Assembly: GCF_001969445.1 (NCBI RefSeq)
Contig: NZ_CP017297.1
Coordinates: 4,216,001 to 4,280,000, forward strand
Length of the DNA: 64,000 nucleotides
From: Brachybacterium sp. P6-10-X1
GTDB taxonomy: Bacteria; Actinomycetota; Actinomycetes; Actinomycetales; Dermabacteraceae
Reading direction: 5' to 3'
The first letter of the stretch is position 1. Each line of letters starts with the position of its first letter. The position numbers and the translations under genes are program-made. The notes beneath the pieces were generated by a model, which searched no databases, was not told the origin of the DNA, and saw only the letters and a list, made by a program, of their open reading frames with translations. Below are positions 41,462 to 50,879 of this stretch, piece by piece.

Positions 41462-42220
41462 ATGCGCATCGACGTCCTCACCCTCTTCCCCGAGTACCTC
41501 GCCCCGCTCGAGCTCTCCCTGATCGGCAGGGCCCGACGCGATGGCCGCGTCGACCTGCAGGTCCACGACCTGCGCGATTGGACCCACGACCGTCACCGCA
41601 CCGTGGACGACACCCCGCTGGGGGGCGGCGCCGGCATGGTGATGAAGCCCGAGCCCTGGGCGGAGGCCTTCGCGGGCGTCCGCGCCGCCGGGCAGGAGGC
41701 GCTCGGCGACGTGGAACCACTGGTCGTCTTCCCCAACCCGGCCGGCGCCCCGTTCGCCCAGGCCACCGCCCAGGAATGGTCGCACCGCGAGTGGATCATC
41801 TTTGCCTGCGGGCGCTACGAGGGCATCGACGAGCGGGTCTACGAGCATCTGGCCGATACCGGCTACGAGGTCGCTCTCGCCTCCCTCGGCGACTACGTGC
41901 TCAACGGCGGAGAGGTCGCCGTGCTCGCGATCACCGAGGCCGTGGTGCGCCTGGTGCCCGGCGTCGTCGGCAATGCTGAGTCCCTGGTCGAGGAATCCCA
42001 CTCCGACGGGCTGCTCGAGTACCCGCTGTACACCCGCCCCGCCACCTGGAGGGACCCCGCCGGCGTCGTGCGCGAGGCGCCGTCGATCCTGCTCTCCGGC
42101 GACCACGGGAGGATCGCGGCCTGGCGCCGCGAACGGTCCGTGCAGCGCACCGGGGAGCGACGTCCCGATCTGCTCGGACCGACGGGCGGGGAGGCCGACG
42201 GGCCCGATGCCCCGCACTGA
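41462..42220 (+). CDS. trmD: tRNA (guanine-N1)-methyltransferase TrmD
   Basis: 252 aa SPOUT methyltransferase making m1G37. [20 protein letters not shown] start, [17 protein letters not shown], the knot [11 protein letters not shown] and [20 protein letters not shown], and [15 protein letters not shown]. Full length. Confidence 0.97.
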   Translation: MRIDVLTLFPEYLAPLELSLIGRARRDGRVDLQVHDLRDWTHDRHRTVDDTPLGGGAGMVMKPEPWAEAFAGVRAAGQEALGDVEPLVVFPNPAGAPFAQATAQEWSHREWIIFACGRYEGIDERVYEHLADTGYEVALASLGDYVLNGGEVAVLAITEAVVRLVPGVVGNAESLVEESHSDGLLEYPLYTRPATWRDPAGVVREAPSILLSGDHGRIAAWRRERSVQRTGERRPDLLGPTGGEADGPDAPH

Positions 42221-42301
42221 GCTCCGGGGAGGACGTGCCGTGCCGTGACGGATCCGACATCGCGGGATCGCGCTGACCTGGGTCATCGGCAGGAGCGAGG
42301 C

Positions 42302-42330
42302 TTGCCGAGGAGTTCCTGCGCTGGCAGAAT
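42302..42330 (+). promoter_or_regulatory. Promoter of rplS
   Basis: TTGCCG (42302-42307), 17-bp spacer, CAGAAT (42325-42330), the best -35/-10 pair in the window. Predicted leader of about 210 nt before rplS ATG 42547; the 326-bp gap 42221-42546 holds no other supported gene. Confidence 0.6.
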
Positions 42331-42546
42331 GTCCCCTTGTGCGCACCGTGCGTTCCTCTGCCTCAGGGGAGGGACGCAGCATGCGGTCGGGCAGATCCGT
42401 GGCGATGGGAGTCGCCGCCAGAGGCCCAGCACACCGGGAGGGGAGTTCGCTCCTCGCCGGATCGACGGTTCATGACGGACCCCGACCATCTCGGGGCGTC
42501 CGACGAACACGCCGTCCGACCTGAGGCGGAGGGCTGGAGATACACC

Positions 42547-42897
42547 ATGCAGAAGCTCGATGAGCTCGACCAGGCGTCCCTGCGCGAGGACGTCCCCGAT
42601 TTCCGCGCCGGCGACAACGTCAAGGTGCACGTGAAGGTCATCGAGGGCAACCGCTCTCGTATCCAGGTCTTCCAGGGCTACGTCATCGGTCGCCAGGGCC
42701 ACGGCGTGGGCGAGACCTTCCGCGTCCGCAAGATCTCCTTCGGCGTCGGCGTCGAGCGCGTGTTCCCCGTGCACGCCCCGACCGTCGACAAGATCGAAGT
42801 CGTCACCCGCGGTGACGTGCGTCGCGCGAAGCTGTACTACCTGCGCAACCTCACGGGCAAGAAGGCCCGCATCAAGGAGAAGCGCACCCACTCCTGA
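42547..42897 (+). CDS. rplS: 50S ribosomal protein bL19
   Basis: 116 aa, complete: [71 protein letters not shown] and [18 protein letters not shown]. The ATG at 42547 with GGAG upstream matches the family start; in-frame starts up to 42337 extend into the leader and are rejected. Confidence 0.97.
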   Translation: MQKLDELDQASLREDVPDFRAGDNVKVHVKVIEGNRSRIQVFQGYVIGRQGHGVGETFRVRKISFGVGVERVFPVHAPTVDKIEVVTRGDVRRAKLYYLRNLTGKKARIKEKRTHS

Positions 42898-42904
42898 TCC
42901 AGGA

Positions 42905-43483
42905 ATGCATCGCGATCCCGTGCGCGGACGGCGGCGGCCCCACCCGGTGGTGGCCGCCGCCGTCTGCGTCGTGCTGCTCCTGGTCGCAGCCGGGACGGTG
43001 CGGCATGTCGTGGTCCGCCCCTTCCGGGTGCCGTCGGCATCCATGGAGCCCGCGCTCGTCGCGGGAGACGTGATCCTCGCCGATCGCTCCACGCGGGGGA
43101 CCGCGACACGCGGGGACGTCGTCGTCTTCGACGGCACCGGATACTTCGCCCCGTCGGCCGAGGACGGGGGCCGGTACTGGGTCAAGCGCGTGATCGGCGT
43201 CGGCGGCGACCGGGTGCGCTGCTGCGACCCGGACGGCGCGATCACCATCGACGGCGAACCGCTCCAGGAGCCCTACCTGGCCCCGGGCACGGCTCCCAGC
43301 GAGATCGAGTTCGATCTGCGCGTTCCCCCCGGGCGCATGTTCGTGCTCGGCGACAACCGCTCGGACTCCACGGATTCGCGGCATCTGCTGGGGGCGCCGG
43401 GGGGCGGGATGATCCCTGTTGACCGGGTCGTGGGCGACGTCGATCGCATCGTGTGGCCTCTCACGCGTCGCGGTACGGTCTGA
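42905..43483 (+). CDS. lepB: Signal peptidase I (first of two)
   Basis: 192 aa. One N-terminal membrane helix, catalytic Ser46 in FRVPSASMEPAL, general-base Lys94 in RYWVKRVIGVGGD, and the GDNRSDSTDSR box. Cleaves signal peptides of exported proteins at the outer face of the membrane. Begins 7 bp after rplS and so shares its transcript. A second copy follows at 43514 with its own promoter. Confidence 0.92.
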   Translation: MHRDPVRGRRRPHPVVAAAVCVVLLLVAAGTVRHVVVRPFRVPSASMEPALVAGDVILADRSTRGTATRGDVVVFDGTGYFAPSAEDGGRYWVKRVIGVGGDRVRCCDPDGAITIDGEPLQEPYLAPGTAPSEIEFDLRVPPGRMFVLGDNRSDSTDSRHLLGAPGGGMIPVDRVVGDVDRIVWPLTRRGTV

Positions 43484-43500
43484 CACGCAGGTTGTGCGGA

Positions 43501-43506
43501 TAGTAT
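43501..43506 (+). promoter_or_regulatory. -10 element of the second lepB, leaderless spacing
   Basis: TAGTAT, 7 nt, ATG at 43514. A TCTGAC hexamer 16 bp upstream (43479-43484) could act as -35. Confidence 0.5.
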
Positions 43507-43513
43507 CGCCGCG

Positions 43514-44287
43514 ATGAACGCGTCCGAAGAGCCCCACCGTGCCGAGTCCCATTCCCAGGACGCCGCACCGGAGGAGGATGCCCCCGGGAGGCACCGGGCG
43601 ACTCAGCGCCCCGGCCGCCGTGCCCGGATGCCGCTGTGGCTGGACACGGTGGTCACCATGGTCGTCGCCCTGCTCATCGCGGTGCTGGTCAAGACGTTCC
43701 TGATCCAGCCGTTCTACATCCCGTCGGCGTCGATGAACCCCACGCTGCTCGAGAACGACAAGATCCTGGTCTCGAAGCTGACCCCGGGCGTGTTCGACCT
43801 GCACCGGGGCGACGTCATCGTCTTCGAGGACCCGGACAACTGGATCCCCGGGGATGCGACCGAGAACCCCACCCCCCGGGTGCGGGTGATGATGGTGCTC
43901 AGCCTCGTCGGCCTCGCCCCCGATCCCTCCCAGGACCATCTGGTCAAGCGGCTCATCGGGCTGCCCGGCGATCACGTCGAGTGCGAGGAGCAGGGCGGAC
44001 CGCTGACGGTCAACGGCGTCGAGCTCGACGAGCCCTACACCAATCAGGCCACCTCGCCCTGCCAGGTCGCCTTCGACGTCACCGTGCCCGAGGACCGGGT
44101 GTGGGTGATGGGCGACAACCGCCATGCCTCCGCGGACTCCGCCTGGCACGAGTCCCAGGGCGAGAACGGTTTCGTCCCCGAGTCGAACATCACCGGCAAG
44201 GCCGAGGTCGTCTTCTGGCCCGTCTCCCGGTGGGGCGGTCTGGGCGACGGCCGCGACAGCTTCACCGACGTCCCCGACCAGCCGTGA
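43514..44287 (+). CDS. lepB: Signal peptidase I (second of two)
   Basis: 257 aa. A long acidic then Arg-rich cytoplasmic N-tail (about 40 aa), one TM helix (TVVTMVVALLIAVLVKTFLI), Ser73 in YIPSASMNPTLL, Lys145 in HLVKRLIGLPGD, and GDNRHASADSAWH. It carries an insert after Asp-Trp-Ile (GDATENPTPRVRVMMVLSLVGLAPD) missing from the upstream paralogue. Overlaps rnhB by 4 bp (GTGA). Confidence 0.94.
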   Translation: MNASEEPHRAESHSQDAAPEEDAPGRHRATQRPGRRARMPLWLDTVVTMVVALLIAVLVKTFLIQPFYIPSASMNPTLLENDKILVSKLTPGVFDLHRGDVIVFEDPDNWIPGDATENPTPRVRVMMVLSLVGLAPDPSQDHLVKRLIGLPGDHVECEEQGGPLTVNGVELDEPYTNQATSPCQVAFDVTVPEDRVWVMGDNRHASADSAWHESQGENGFVPESNITGKAEVVFWPVSRWGGLGDGRDSFTDVPDQP

Positions 44288-45117
44288 CCGTCACACTGCC
44301 CACCCTCGACCTCGAGCTCGCCCTGGCCGCCCGCTGCGGACCGGGACGGCGCCTCGTCGTCGGCCTCGACGAGGTCGGTCGCGGCGCGCTGGCGGGCCCC
44401 GTCGCCATGGGCGCCTGCGCGCTCGAGATCGTCGACGGACGGACCCCCGCCCTGCCCGAGGGCGTGCGGGACTCGAAGAAGCTCAGCCCGCGACGCCGGG
44501 AGGCGCTGGTGGAGCCGATCCTGAAGGCGGTCCATGCCGGGGCGGTCGGATGGGCGGGTCCCGCCGAGATCGACGAGTTCGGCATCGTGGGGGCACTGAC
44601 CCGGGCCGGCCTGCGCGCCCTCGAGGGTCTCGGCGTCGAGCCCGATGCGATCCTGCTGGACGGCGACGCCGACGTGCTCTCCGCCGCGCTGGTCCGTCCG
44701 GACAGACCGGCGCCCGTGGTCGAGCTGCGGGTCGCGGCCGACCGGGACTGCGCGAGCGTCTCCGCCGCCAGCGTGCTGGCGAAGGTCGCCCGCGATGCGC
44801 ACATGGTCGAGCTCGACGGCCTCGCCCCGGAGTACTGCTGGGCGTCGAACAAGGGGTACGGCTCGGCCGCGCATCGGGAGGCCATCGACCGGCTCGGAGT
44901 CCACGAGCACCACCGTCGCAGCTGGCGGCTCGGCTCCGCCCCCGGGGCCCCGGTGGCGGCGCTGACCGCGGTGGGTCCGGCCCCCGCGGCTGCGGAGGAA
45001 CCGGCGGCCTCCGCGGCACCGGTGGTGCCCACCTCCGTGCCCGCACCTGCTCCCAGCCCCGCTGGCGTACTGTGGAGCGACCAGTGGCCCCTGCAGCACA
45101 AGGAGGAGCGTCGGTGA
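44284..45117 (+). CDS. rnhB: Ribonuclease HII
   Basis: 277 aa. Cleaves RNA in RNA-DNA hybrids and single ribonucleotides in DNA. Acidic catalytic residues in LDEVGRGALAGP (Asp29, Glu30), LLDGDAD and AADRDCASVSAASVLAK. Conserved to about residue 220 (HRRSWRLGS); the remaining Ala/Pro-rich tail (about 55 aa) is not conserved. GTG overlaps the lepB stop and the end overlaps the DUF2469 gene, so all three are coupled. Confidence 0.95.
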   Translation: MTVTLPTLDLELALAARCGPGRRLVVGLDEVGRGALAGPVAMGACALEIVDGRTPALPEGVRDSKKLSPRRREALVEPILKAVHAGAVGWAGPAEIDEFGIVGALTRAGLRALEGLGVEPDAILLDGDADVLSAALVRPDRPAPVVELRVAADRDCASVSAASVLAKVARDAHMVELDGLAPEYCWASNKGYGSAAHREAIDRLGVHEHHRRSWRLGSAPGAPVAALTAVGPAPAAAEEPAASAAPVVPTSVPAPAPSPAGVLWSDQWPLQHKEERR

Positions 45118-45416
45118 GCGCGCAGGATCTCGAGAACTACGAGTCCGACCTCGAACTCCAGCTGTTCCGCGAATACCGCGACGTGGTCAGCCTGTTCACC
45201 TACGTGGTCGAGACGGAGCGGCGCTTCTACCTCGCCAACCAGGTCGACCTCCAGGTCCGCTCCGGCGGCGGCGAGGTGTTCTACGAGCTGCGTCTGGCCG
45301 ACGTGTGGGTCTGGGACATCTACCGCTCCAACCGCTTCGTGCGCTCGGTGCGCGTGGTGACGTTCAAGGACGTCAACATCGAGGAGCTCAACAAGCCGGA
45401 CATCTCCTTGCCCTGA
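45114..45416 (+). CDS. DUF2469 protein
   Basis: 100 aa, strongly conserved small acidic protein (SAQDLENYESDLELQLFREY, RDVVSLFTYVVETERRFYL, FKDVNIEELNKPDISLP) found after rnhB throughout actinobacteria; function unknown. The GTG at 45114 has AAGGAGGAG upstream and overlaps the rnhB stop. Confidence 0.93.
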   Translation: MSAQDLENYESDLELQLFREYRDVVSLFTYVVETERRFYLANQVDLQVRSGGGEVFYELRLADVWVWDIYRSNRFVRSVRVVTFKDVNIEELNKPDISLP

Positions 45417-45555
45417 CCACCGCCTCGACCTCGGGGCGGGCGGCCCAGCGCCGGTCGGCGCCGGTCTGCTCCGCCCTTCCTCCCCAGAGGGTGCTCGTCC
45501 ACAGAACGGGCGGCCGGGGCTGTGCCGCGAGCGGGATCCATCCACGCTGGCGGGC

Positions 45556-46080
45556 ATGAACTCCCTCGCCTCCACCCCGCGACCCGCGACCGACAGTCCT
45601 CCACCTCGTCCTCCCCGCCCCGCCGACGGCACGGTCCCGCCGTCGGAAGAGGCTCCTGTGGTGGGCGAGGCGGGACATCCGCCGGTCGCCGGGCCCTCCG
45701 CCCCGCCGGGGCGTCGCAGGGTCCGGGAGATGACCACCGCGGAGCTGGGACGGGCGGGGGAGGACCTCGCCGCCGAGCACCTGGTGGCCTGCGGATGGCA
45801 GATCATCGAGCGCAACCTCCAGCTCTCCCAGGGTGAGCTCGACATCGTCGCCCTCGCGCACACGACCCTCGTCTTCGTCGAGGTCAAGACACGCCGCACG
45901 TTCGTCACCGGAGTGCCGCAGGCCGCTGTCACCACCGCGAAGCTGCGACGTCTGCGACGACTGGCGGGGGAGTACCTCATGGAGCGGTCCACCCCGCATC
46001 GGGACGTGCGCGTCGACGTGATCGGTGTCCATGCGCACCTCGACGGGACCTTCTCCCTCGAGCATCTCGAAGCGGTGTGA
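45556..46080 (+). CDS. YraN/UPF0102 family endonuclease-fold protein
   Basis: 174 aa. The conserved restriction-endonuclease-like domain starts at MTTAELGRAGEDLAAEHL (ATG 45730 is an alternative start); the first 58 residues are a Pro-rich, poorly conserved tail. Core motif GELDIVALAHTTLVFVEVKTRR holds the putative metal-binding Glu/Asp and Lys. Usual neighbour of comM and dprA. Biochemical role not established. Confidence 0.88.
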   Translation: MNSLASTPRPATDSPPPRPPRPADGTVPPSEEAPVVGEAGHPPVAGPSAPPGRRRVREMTTAELGRAGEDLAAEHLVACGWQIIERNLQLSQGELDIVALAHTTLVFVEVKTRRTFVTGVPQAAVTTAKLRRLRRLAGEYLMERSTPHRDVRVDVIGVHAHLDGTFSLEHLEAV

Positions 46081-46082
46081 GG

Positions 46083-47630
46083 ATGGGCCACGCACGCACG
46101 CTCTCGGTCAGCCTCTCCGGTCTCGACGGGACGCTCGTCGAGGTCGAGGCCGACGTCTCCCCGGGACTGCCGGCCTTCACCCTCGTGGGGCTGCCGGATT
46201 CCTCCACGCTGCAGGCGAGGGAGCGGGTGAGGGCCGCCACCGCCCACAGCGGCGTCCCTCTGGCCGCCCGCCGGATCACCGTGAACATGACACCGGCCTG
46301 GCGGCCCAAACGCGGGTCCGGGTTCGACCTCGCCATCGCGATGGCGGTCGTGGACGCCCAGGGCGACCTCCTCGTCCACGTCCCCGGCGACACGGTGCTG
46401 CTGGGAGAACTGGGGCTGGATGGGCGCGTCCGCCCGATCCCCGGGGTGCTGCCGGCGCTGCTGGCGGCGCGCGGCCTGGGGATCTCCCGGGCAGTGGTCC
46501 CGCAGCAGAACCTGACCGAGGCGCGGCTGGTCGACGGGCTCGAGGTCGACGGCGCCGAGGATCTCACCGACCTCCTGCACCGCTTCGGGGCCGACGTCCC
46601 GTCCTCCCCGGTGCGCCAGAGCCTGCAGCTGACCGCACCGCGTCCGGGGGCGATGGATCGACCCGGCCCCGCCGCACCCCCGGACTTCGCCGACGTCCTC
46701 GGCCAGGCCCAGGCACGCCGCGCTGCCGAGGTCGCCGCCGCGGGAGGGCACCACCTGCTGCTGACGGGGCCACCGGGGGCCGGCAAGACGATGATCGCCT
46801 CCCGCATCCCGGGGATCCTCCCCGAGCTCGAGATCGACGACTCCTTGACGGTCTCGGCGATCCACTCGCTCGGCGGCCGTTTCGATGCCGACGACGGGCT
46901 CTGTCGGACGCCCCCGTTCGAGAGTCCGCATCACACCTCCAGCACCGCGGCGATCGTCGGGGGAGGGTCCGGGCTGGCCCGTCCCGGAGCGATCTCCCGC
47001 GCCCATGCCGGGGTCCTCTTCCTCGACGAGGCCCCCGAGTTCTCCTCCCGCGTGCTCGAGGCGCTGCGCGAACCGCTCGAGACCGGGGACATCACCCTCC
47101 ACCGCGCCCGCGCGGTGACCCGATACCCGGCGCGCTTCCAGCTGGTCCTGGCGGCCAACCCGTGCCCCTGCGGCCAAGCCTTCGGCAAGGGTGCAGGATG
47201 CTCCTGCACCGCGATGCAGAAACGGCGGTACGCAGCACGCCTTTCCGGACCGGTGCTGGACCGCATCGACATGCGCGTGCAGGTGGGCCCGGTGGACATC
47301 CGCCGCACCAGCGAGACGGAGGCCGAGCCCACGGCCGTGATCGCCCAGCGGGTGGCCGCGGCACGTCGGCGCCAGCGCCAGCGGTTCGCGGGCCTGCCCT
47401 GGCGCACCAACGCCCAGCTGCCCGGGCCCCGGCTGCGCCGGGAGTTCTCACCCCGGTTGCCCGAGCGCCGCCTCCTGGACCATGCCGTCGCCCAGGGTCG
47501 GCTGACTCTGCGCGGCCACGACCGGGTCCTGCGTCTGGCCTGGACCCTGGCCGATCTCGACGAGTCGGACCGGCCCGACGCCGAGCACATCGGCCTCGCC
47601 CTCACCCTGCGCGAAGGAGAACCGCGATGA
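46083..47630 (+). CDS. comM: YifB/ComM family AAA+ (Mg chelatase-like) protein
   Basis: 515 aa. Lon-protease-like N-terminal fold (ARTLSVSLSGLDG, then VGLPDSSTLQARERVRAA), AAA+ core with Walker A TGPPGAGKTM, FLDEAPEF and the Cys-rich NPCPCGQAFGKGAGCSC, then a C-terminal helical domain. ComM homologues are helicases promoting branch migration during natural transformation. The ATG at 46083 fits the family start; a GTG at 46077 overlaps the yraN stop. Overlaps dprA. Confidence 0.94.
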   Translation: MGHARTLSVSLSGLDGTLVEVEADVSPGLPAFTLVGLPDSSTLQARERVRAATAHSGVPLAARRITVNMTPAWRPKRGSGFDLAIAMAVVDAQGDLLVHVPGDTVLLGELGLDGRVRPIPGVLPALLAARGLGISRAVVPQQNLTEARLVDGLEVDGAEDLTDLLHRFGADVPSSPVRQSLQLTAPRPGAMDRPGPAAPPDFADVLGQAQARRAAEVAAAGGHHLLLTGPPGAGKTMIASRIPGILPELEIDDSLTVSAIHSLGGRFDADDGLCRTPPFESPHHTSSTAAIVGGGSGLARPGAISRAHAGVLFLDEAPEFSSRVLEALREPLETGDITLHRARAVTRYPARFQLVLAANPCPCGQAFGKGAGCSCTAMQKRRYAARLSGPVLDRIDMRVQVGPVDIRRTSETEAEPTAVIAQRVAAARRRQRQRFAGLPWRTNAQLPGPRLRREFSPRLPERRLLDHAVAQGRLTLRGHDRVLRLAWTLADLDESDRPDAEHIGLALTLREGEPR

Positions 47631-48841
47631 CCCCCTCGACCTCGACCCCCGCACCGGCCGATGACCCTGCCGACCGCCTCGCCAGGATCACCTGGTCCCT
47701 GATCGCCGAGCCCTCGGATCCCGTCGCCCTGCTGGCCCGCAGCCTCCTCGGCCCTGTCGAGGCCCTGACCCTCGCCCGGGAGGGAACCGACACGGAACTG
47801 ACCACGCGGCTCGGCGGCGAGCTCCCGGCCGACGCCGCCGAGCCAGGTGCCCCTCACGAGCGGTCCCGGCGCGCCCTGGCCCGCTGGCGCTCCCGCTGGG
47901 CCGAGATCGACCTCGATGCGGTCCTCGAGGACGCCGGGCGCCGTCGGATCCGGATCCTCACCCCGGCGGACCCGGAGTGGCCCGCGCCCCTGGCGGACCT
48001 GCAGGAGACCAGCCCCCATTGCCTGTGGGTGCAGGGCCCGGGGCGGCTCGACGAGCTGATCGCGTCCCGCTGCGCCGCGATCGTCGGCTCCCGCGCCTCG
48101 ACCCCCTACGGGGAGGACGCCGCCACTGGCTTCGGGGCGGAGCTCGCCGCCCGCGGTGGCACCGTCGTCTCCGGCGGCGCCTACGGGATCGACGCCGCCG
48201 CCCATCGCGGGGCGCTCGCGGCACCCGATGGGGCGACGGTCGCCGTGCTCGCCGGCGGGCTCGACCGTCTCTATCCCGGGGGGAACACCGACCTGCTCGA
48301 ACGCATCCGGGACGACCACCTCGTGCTCAGCGAGGCCCCGCCGGGGACCGCCCCCACCCGGTGGCGCTTCCTGGCCCGCAACCGCCTGATCGCGGCATTG
48401 GGCCAGGCCGTGCTGGTGGTCGAGGCCTCCTGGCGCTCCGGGGCGCTGTCCACCGCGCGCCTCGCGGATCAGCTCTCGCGCCCGGTCGGCGCCGTGCCCG
48501 GACCGATCACCTCCGCGGCGAGCGCCGGATGCCACCGCGTCATCCGCGAGCGAGGAGCCGTGCTGGTCACCGAACCGTCCGAGCTGCTGGACCTGCTCCC
48601 CGGCGGCCCCGCCGCCGGGGACGGGAGCTTCGCGGTCCAGGACGAGCTCGATCTGCTCAGCCCTGCCGATCGGCGGGTCCTGGATGCGGTGCCCCCGCGC
48701 TCGAGCCTCGCCATCGCCCGCATCGCCCGCGAGGTCGGTTTCGGGCAGGCGGAGGTCGACGCCGCGCTGGCACGCCTGGCCCTGCTGGGACTCGTGGAGA
48801 CGCTGGGGGACCGTGCGCGACGCGCCCGACCTCGCAGGTGA
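47627..48841 (+). CDS. dprA: DNA-processing protein DprA
   Basis: 404 aa. Rossmann-fold core with AIVGSRASTPYG, VSGGAYGIDAAAHRGAL, LAGGLDRLYPGGN and RNRLIAALG, plus a C-terminal winged helix (RRVLDAVPPRSSLAIARIA). Protects incoming single-stranded DNA and loads RecA. The ATG at 47627 overlaps the comM stop, with GAAGGAG upstream; yraN-comM-dprA form one operon. Confidence 0.96.
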   Translation: MTPSTSTPAPADDPADRLARITWSLIAEPSDPVALLARSLLGPVEALTLAREGTDTELTTRLGGELPADAAEPGAPHERSRRALARWRSRWAEIDLDAVLEDAGRRRIRILTPADPEWPAPLADLQETSPHCLWVQGPGRLDELIASRCAAIVGSRASTPYGEDAATGFGAELAARGGTVVSGGAYGIDAAAHRGALAAPDGATVAVLAGGLDRLYPGGNTDLLERIRDDHLVLSEAPPGTAPTRWRFLARNRLIAALGQAVLVVEASWRSGALSTARLADQLSRPVGAVPGPITSAASAGCHRVIRERGAVLVTEPSELLDLLPGGPAAGDGSFAVQDELDLLSPADRRVLDAVPPRSSLAIARIAREVGFGQAEVDAALARLALLGLVETLGDRARRARPRR

Positions 48842-48878
48842 CGAGAGCTCCGGCCTCGGGATGAGGGACCATGGGGCC

Positions 48879-50033
48879 ATGACAGCCGCGTCGGAGTCCT
48901 CCGGAGAGGTGAAGCCTTCCGGGCAGGCGGAGCCCGCCCTCGAGGCCGTGGTCTCCGCCTTCGCCGAGCATCTCCGTCTCGAGCGGGGGCGCTCGGAGCA
49001 CACCGTGCGGGCTTACTGCCGGGAGGCCACGAGCCTTCTCGAGCATCTGGCCGCCGTCGAGCGCGTCGATCTGGTCGAGCTCGACGTGGCCGCGCTGCGC
49101 TCCTGGCTGGCGGCACGCTCGGAGACCGGTGCGGCGGCCAGCACGCTCGCCCGCTCGGCGGCCGCAGCGCGCACCTTCACCACCTGGCTCGCGACCACCG
49201 GCCGCATCCCACAGGATGTCGGGGGGCGCCTGAAGGCACCGCGCCGGGGCCGTCATCTGCCGGTCGTGCTCTCGGGGGACCAGGCCGCGGACCTGCTGGA
49301 CGGGGTCACCGCCGCCCCCGAGCGCCCCGCCCCACCCGACGGGAACGCGCCCCCTGACCCGATCGAGGCACCGCTATCCTCCGACCCGAGCCACGCTCCT
49401 GATCCGTCGGAGGCCCGCGATCCGGATCGTGATCCGCACCGCGGCCACGGCACGACGGAGGCGACCGTCCCGGGCGAGGACCCCGTGCAGCACGCGATCG
49501 CGCTGCGCGATGCGGCGGTGCTCGAGCTGCTGTACTCCTCGGGACTGCGCGTGTCGGAACTGGTCGCGCTGGACACCCGGGGCGTCGACAGCACCCAGCG
49601 GACCGTGCGGGTGCGCGGCAAGGGGGACAAGGAGCGCGTCGTCCCGGTCGGGATTCCCGCGCTCGAGGCCGTACAGCGGTGGGAGCTCGAGGGCCGTCCC
49701 GTCCTCGCCGGCCGGGCTCGGACCGTGGCACGGAACCGCGGGACACCGGACCCGAGGGGGGCTCTGTTCCTGGGCGTGCGCGGCGGCCGACTCGGGGACC
49801 GCGCGGTGCGCACTCTGATCGATCGCTACGCGACCCGGGCCGGCATCGCCAAGCACATCACCCCGCACACCCTGCGCCACAGCGCGGCCACCCATCTCGT
49901 CGAGGGCGGGGCGGACCTGCGCAGCGTCCAGGACTTCCTCGGGCACTCCTCGCTGGCGACCACACAGATCTACACGCACGTCAGCGCGGACCGCCTGCGG
50001 CGGACGATCGACCAGGCCCACCCCCGCGCCTGA
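48879..50033 (+). CDS. xerC: Tyrosine recombinase XerC-like, with unusual internal insert
   Basis: 384 aa. Core-binding SAM-like domain in the first about 125 residues, then a catalytic domain with Arg224 (SSGLRVSEL), HTLRHSAATHLVEGG, HSSLATTQIYTHVS and nucleophile Tyr365. About 55 residues rich in Pro/Asp/His (145-199) are inserted between the first and second catalytic-domain helices, where relatives have a short loop. Start ATG 48879 or in-frame ATG 48861. Located after dprA as usual; resolves chromosome dimers with XerD. Confidence 0.92.
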   Translation: MTAASESSGEVKPSGQAEPALEAVVSAFAEHLRLERGRSEHTVRAYCREATSLLEHLAAVERVDLVELDVAALRSWLAARSETGAAASTLARSAAAARTFTTWLATTGRIPQDVGGRLKAPRRGRHLPVVLSGDQAADLLDGVTAAPERPAPPDGNAPPDPIEAPLSSDPSHAPDPSEARDPDRDPHRGHGTTEATVPGEDPVQHAIALRDAAVLELLYSSGLRVSELVALDTRGVDSTQRTVRVRGKGDKERVVPVGIPALEAVQRWELEGRPVLAGRARTVARNRGTPDPRGALFLGVRGGRLGDRAVRTLIDRYATRAGIAKHITPHTLRHSAATHLVEGGADLRSVQDFLGHSSLATTQIYTHVSADRLRRTIDQAHPRA

Positions 50034-50069
50034 CGGACACCGCCGAGACCCCGGAGCGGAAGGTGCCCT

Positions 50070-50879
50070 TCATCTCGCCAGCGCGATCCGCACACCGGCC
50101 CCGGCACCCGTCGTCGCCGCGCGGTCCGTGCTCCGCGGCGGGATGCGGGGCGGTGGACGGGAGACCGGCGGGTGCGAGAGCGAATCCGACCTCGCTTCTG
50201 TCTCCTCCGCGACGGCTCGTCCCTCGGTCGTCGCCCGCTCCTCCGTGACCGTGCGCCCCGCCACCGCGCCCCTGGCCGTCGCCCGTCCGTCCGATGACCA
50301 CGGCAGCAGCACGCTGGGGCCTCGCGCCCCGAGCAGCACCTCCGGATCAAGGTATCCCTGGCCCCGACGCGCCCCCAGATGCAGACACATCCGGCCCGAG
50401 CAGTGGGAGGCCTCGCTCTCGGCGACCACGCCCAACATCTCGCCGGCCCGGACCTTTGTGCCCTCCGCCAGCGTTCCGGCGACGGGTTCGTAGGTCGAGA
50501 TCAGCCCGTCGGCGTGCAGCACCGAGACCACACCGCGCCCGGCCACGCTCCCGCTGAATCGCACCGTGCCCGCCTCGACGGCGCGGACGGGCGTCCCGCC
50601 GCCCGGCACGGCCACGTCGATGCCGCGATGGCCGGGCCCGTAGGGATCCTCCGGGGCGTCGAAGGGATGGACCACCGGATGCGGTCCTGGGACCGGCCAT
50701 CGCCAGCGCGGCCCCTCGGCCCCCGCCGGGCCTTCGGCACCGGCCGGCCCCTCAGCCCTTGCTGGGGCAGGGACAGCCAGGGCGAGCAGCACACACAGCA
50801 CGATCAGCACGATGCGCAGCACGCGCGGGACAACCGGGCGTGGGGGCGGCGTGATCGCGGACGGATGACGGGGAACCAT
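50070..50879 (-). CDS. M23-family (LytM) peptidase-like secreted protein
   Basis: 269 aa. The ATG at 50879 has GGGAGG upstream and begins the signal peptide (hydrophobic core LRIVLIVLCVLLALAVPAPARA). The AEGPAG phrase is repeated twice, then a LytM domain with zinc-ligand motifs GPGHRGIDVAV and CLHLGAR. The C-terminal about 90 residues are low-complexity Thr/Arg/Glu. Predicted cell-wall endopeptidase; convergent with xerC. The 634-bp gap to rpsB holds its own promoter region and the rpsB control region. Confidence 0.85.
   Translation of the reverse strand: MVPRHPSAITPPPRPVVPRVLRIVLIVLCVLLALAVPAPARAEGPAGAEGPAGAEGPRWRWPVPGPHPVVHPFDAPEDPYGPGHRGIDVAVPGGGTPVRAVEAGTVRFSGSVAGRGVVSVLHADGLISTYEPVAGTLAEGTKVRAGEMLGVVAESEASHCSGRMCLHLGARRGQGYLDPEVLLGARGPSVLLPWSSDGRATARGAVAGRTVTEERATTEGRAVAEETEARSDSLSHPPVSRPPPRIPPRSTDRAATTGAGAGVRIALAR

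Noticed and set aside
42337-42546. In-frame upstream extensions of rplS (TTG 42337, ATG 42472)
   Set aside because: bL19 begins at MQKLDELDQ; the upstream sequence is a leader after a good promoter and is not conserved-looking.
44262-47177. 971-codon minus-strand frame
   Set aside because: Runs antisense through rnhB, DUF2469, yraN and comM, all with clear motifs.
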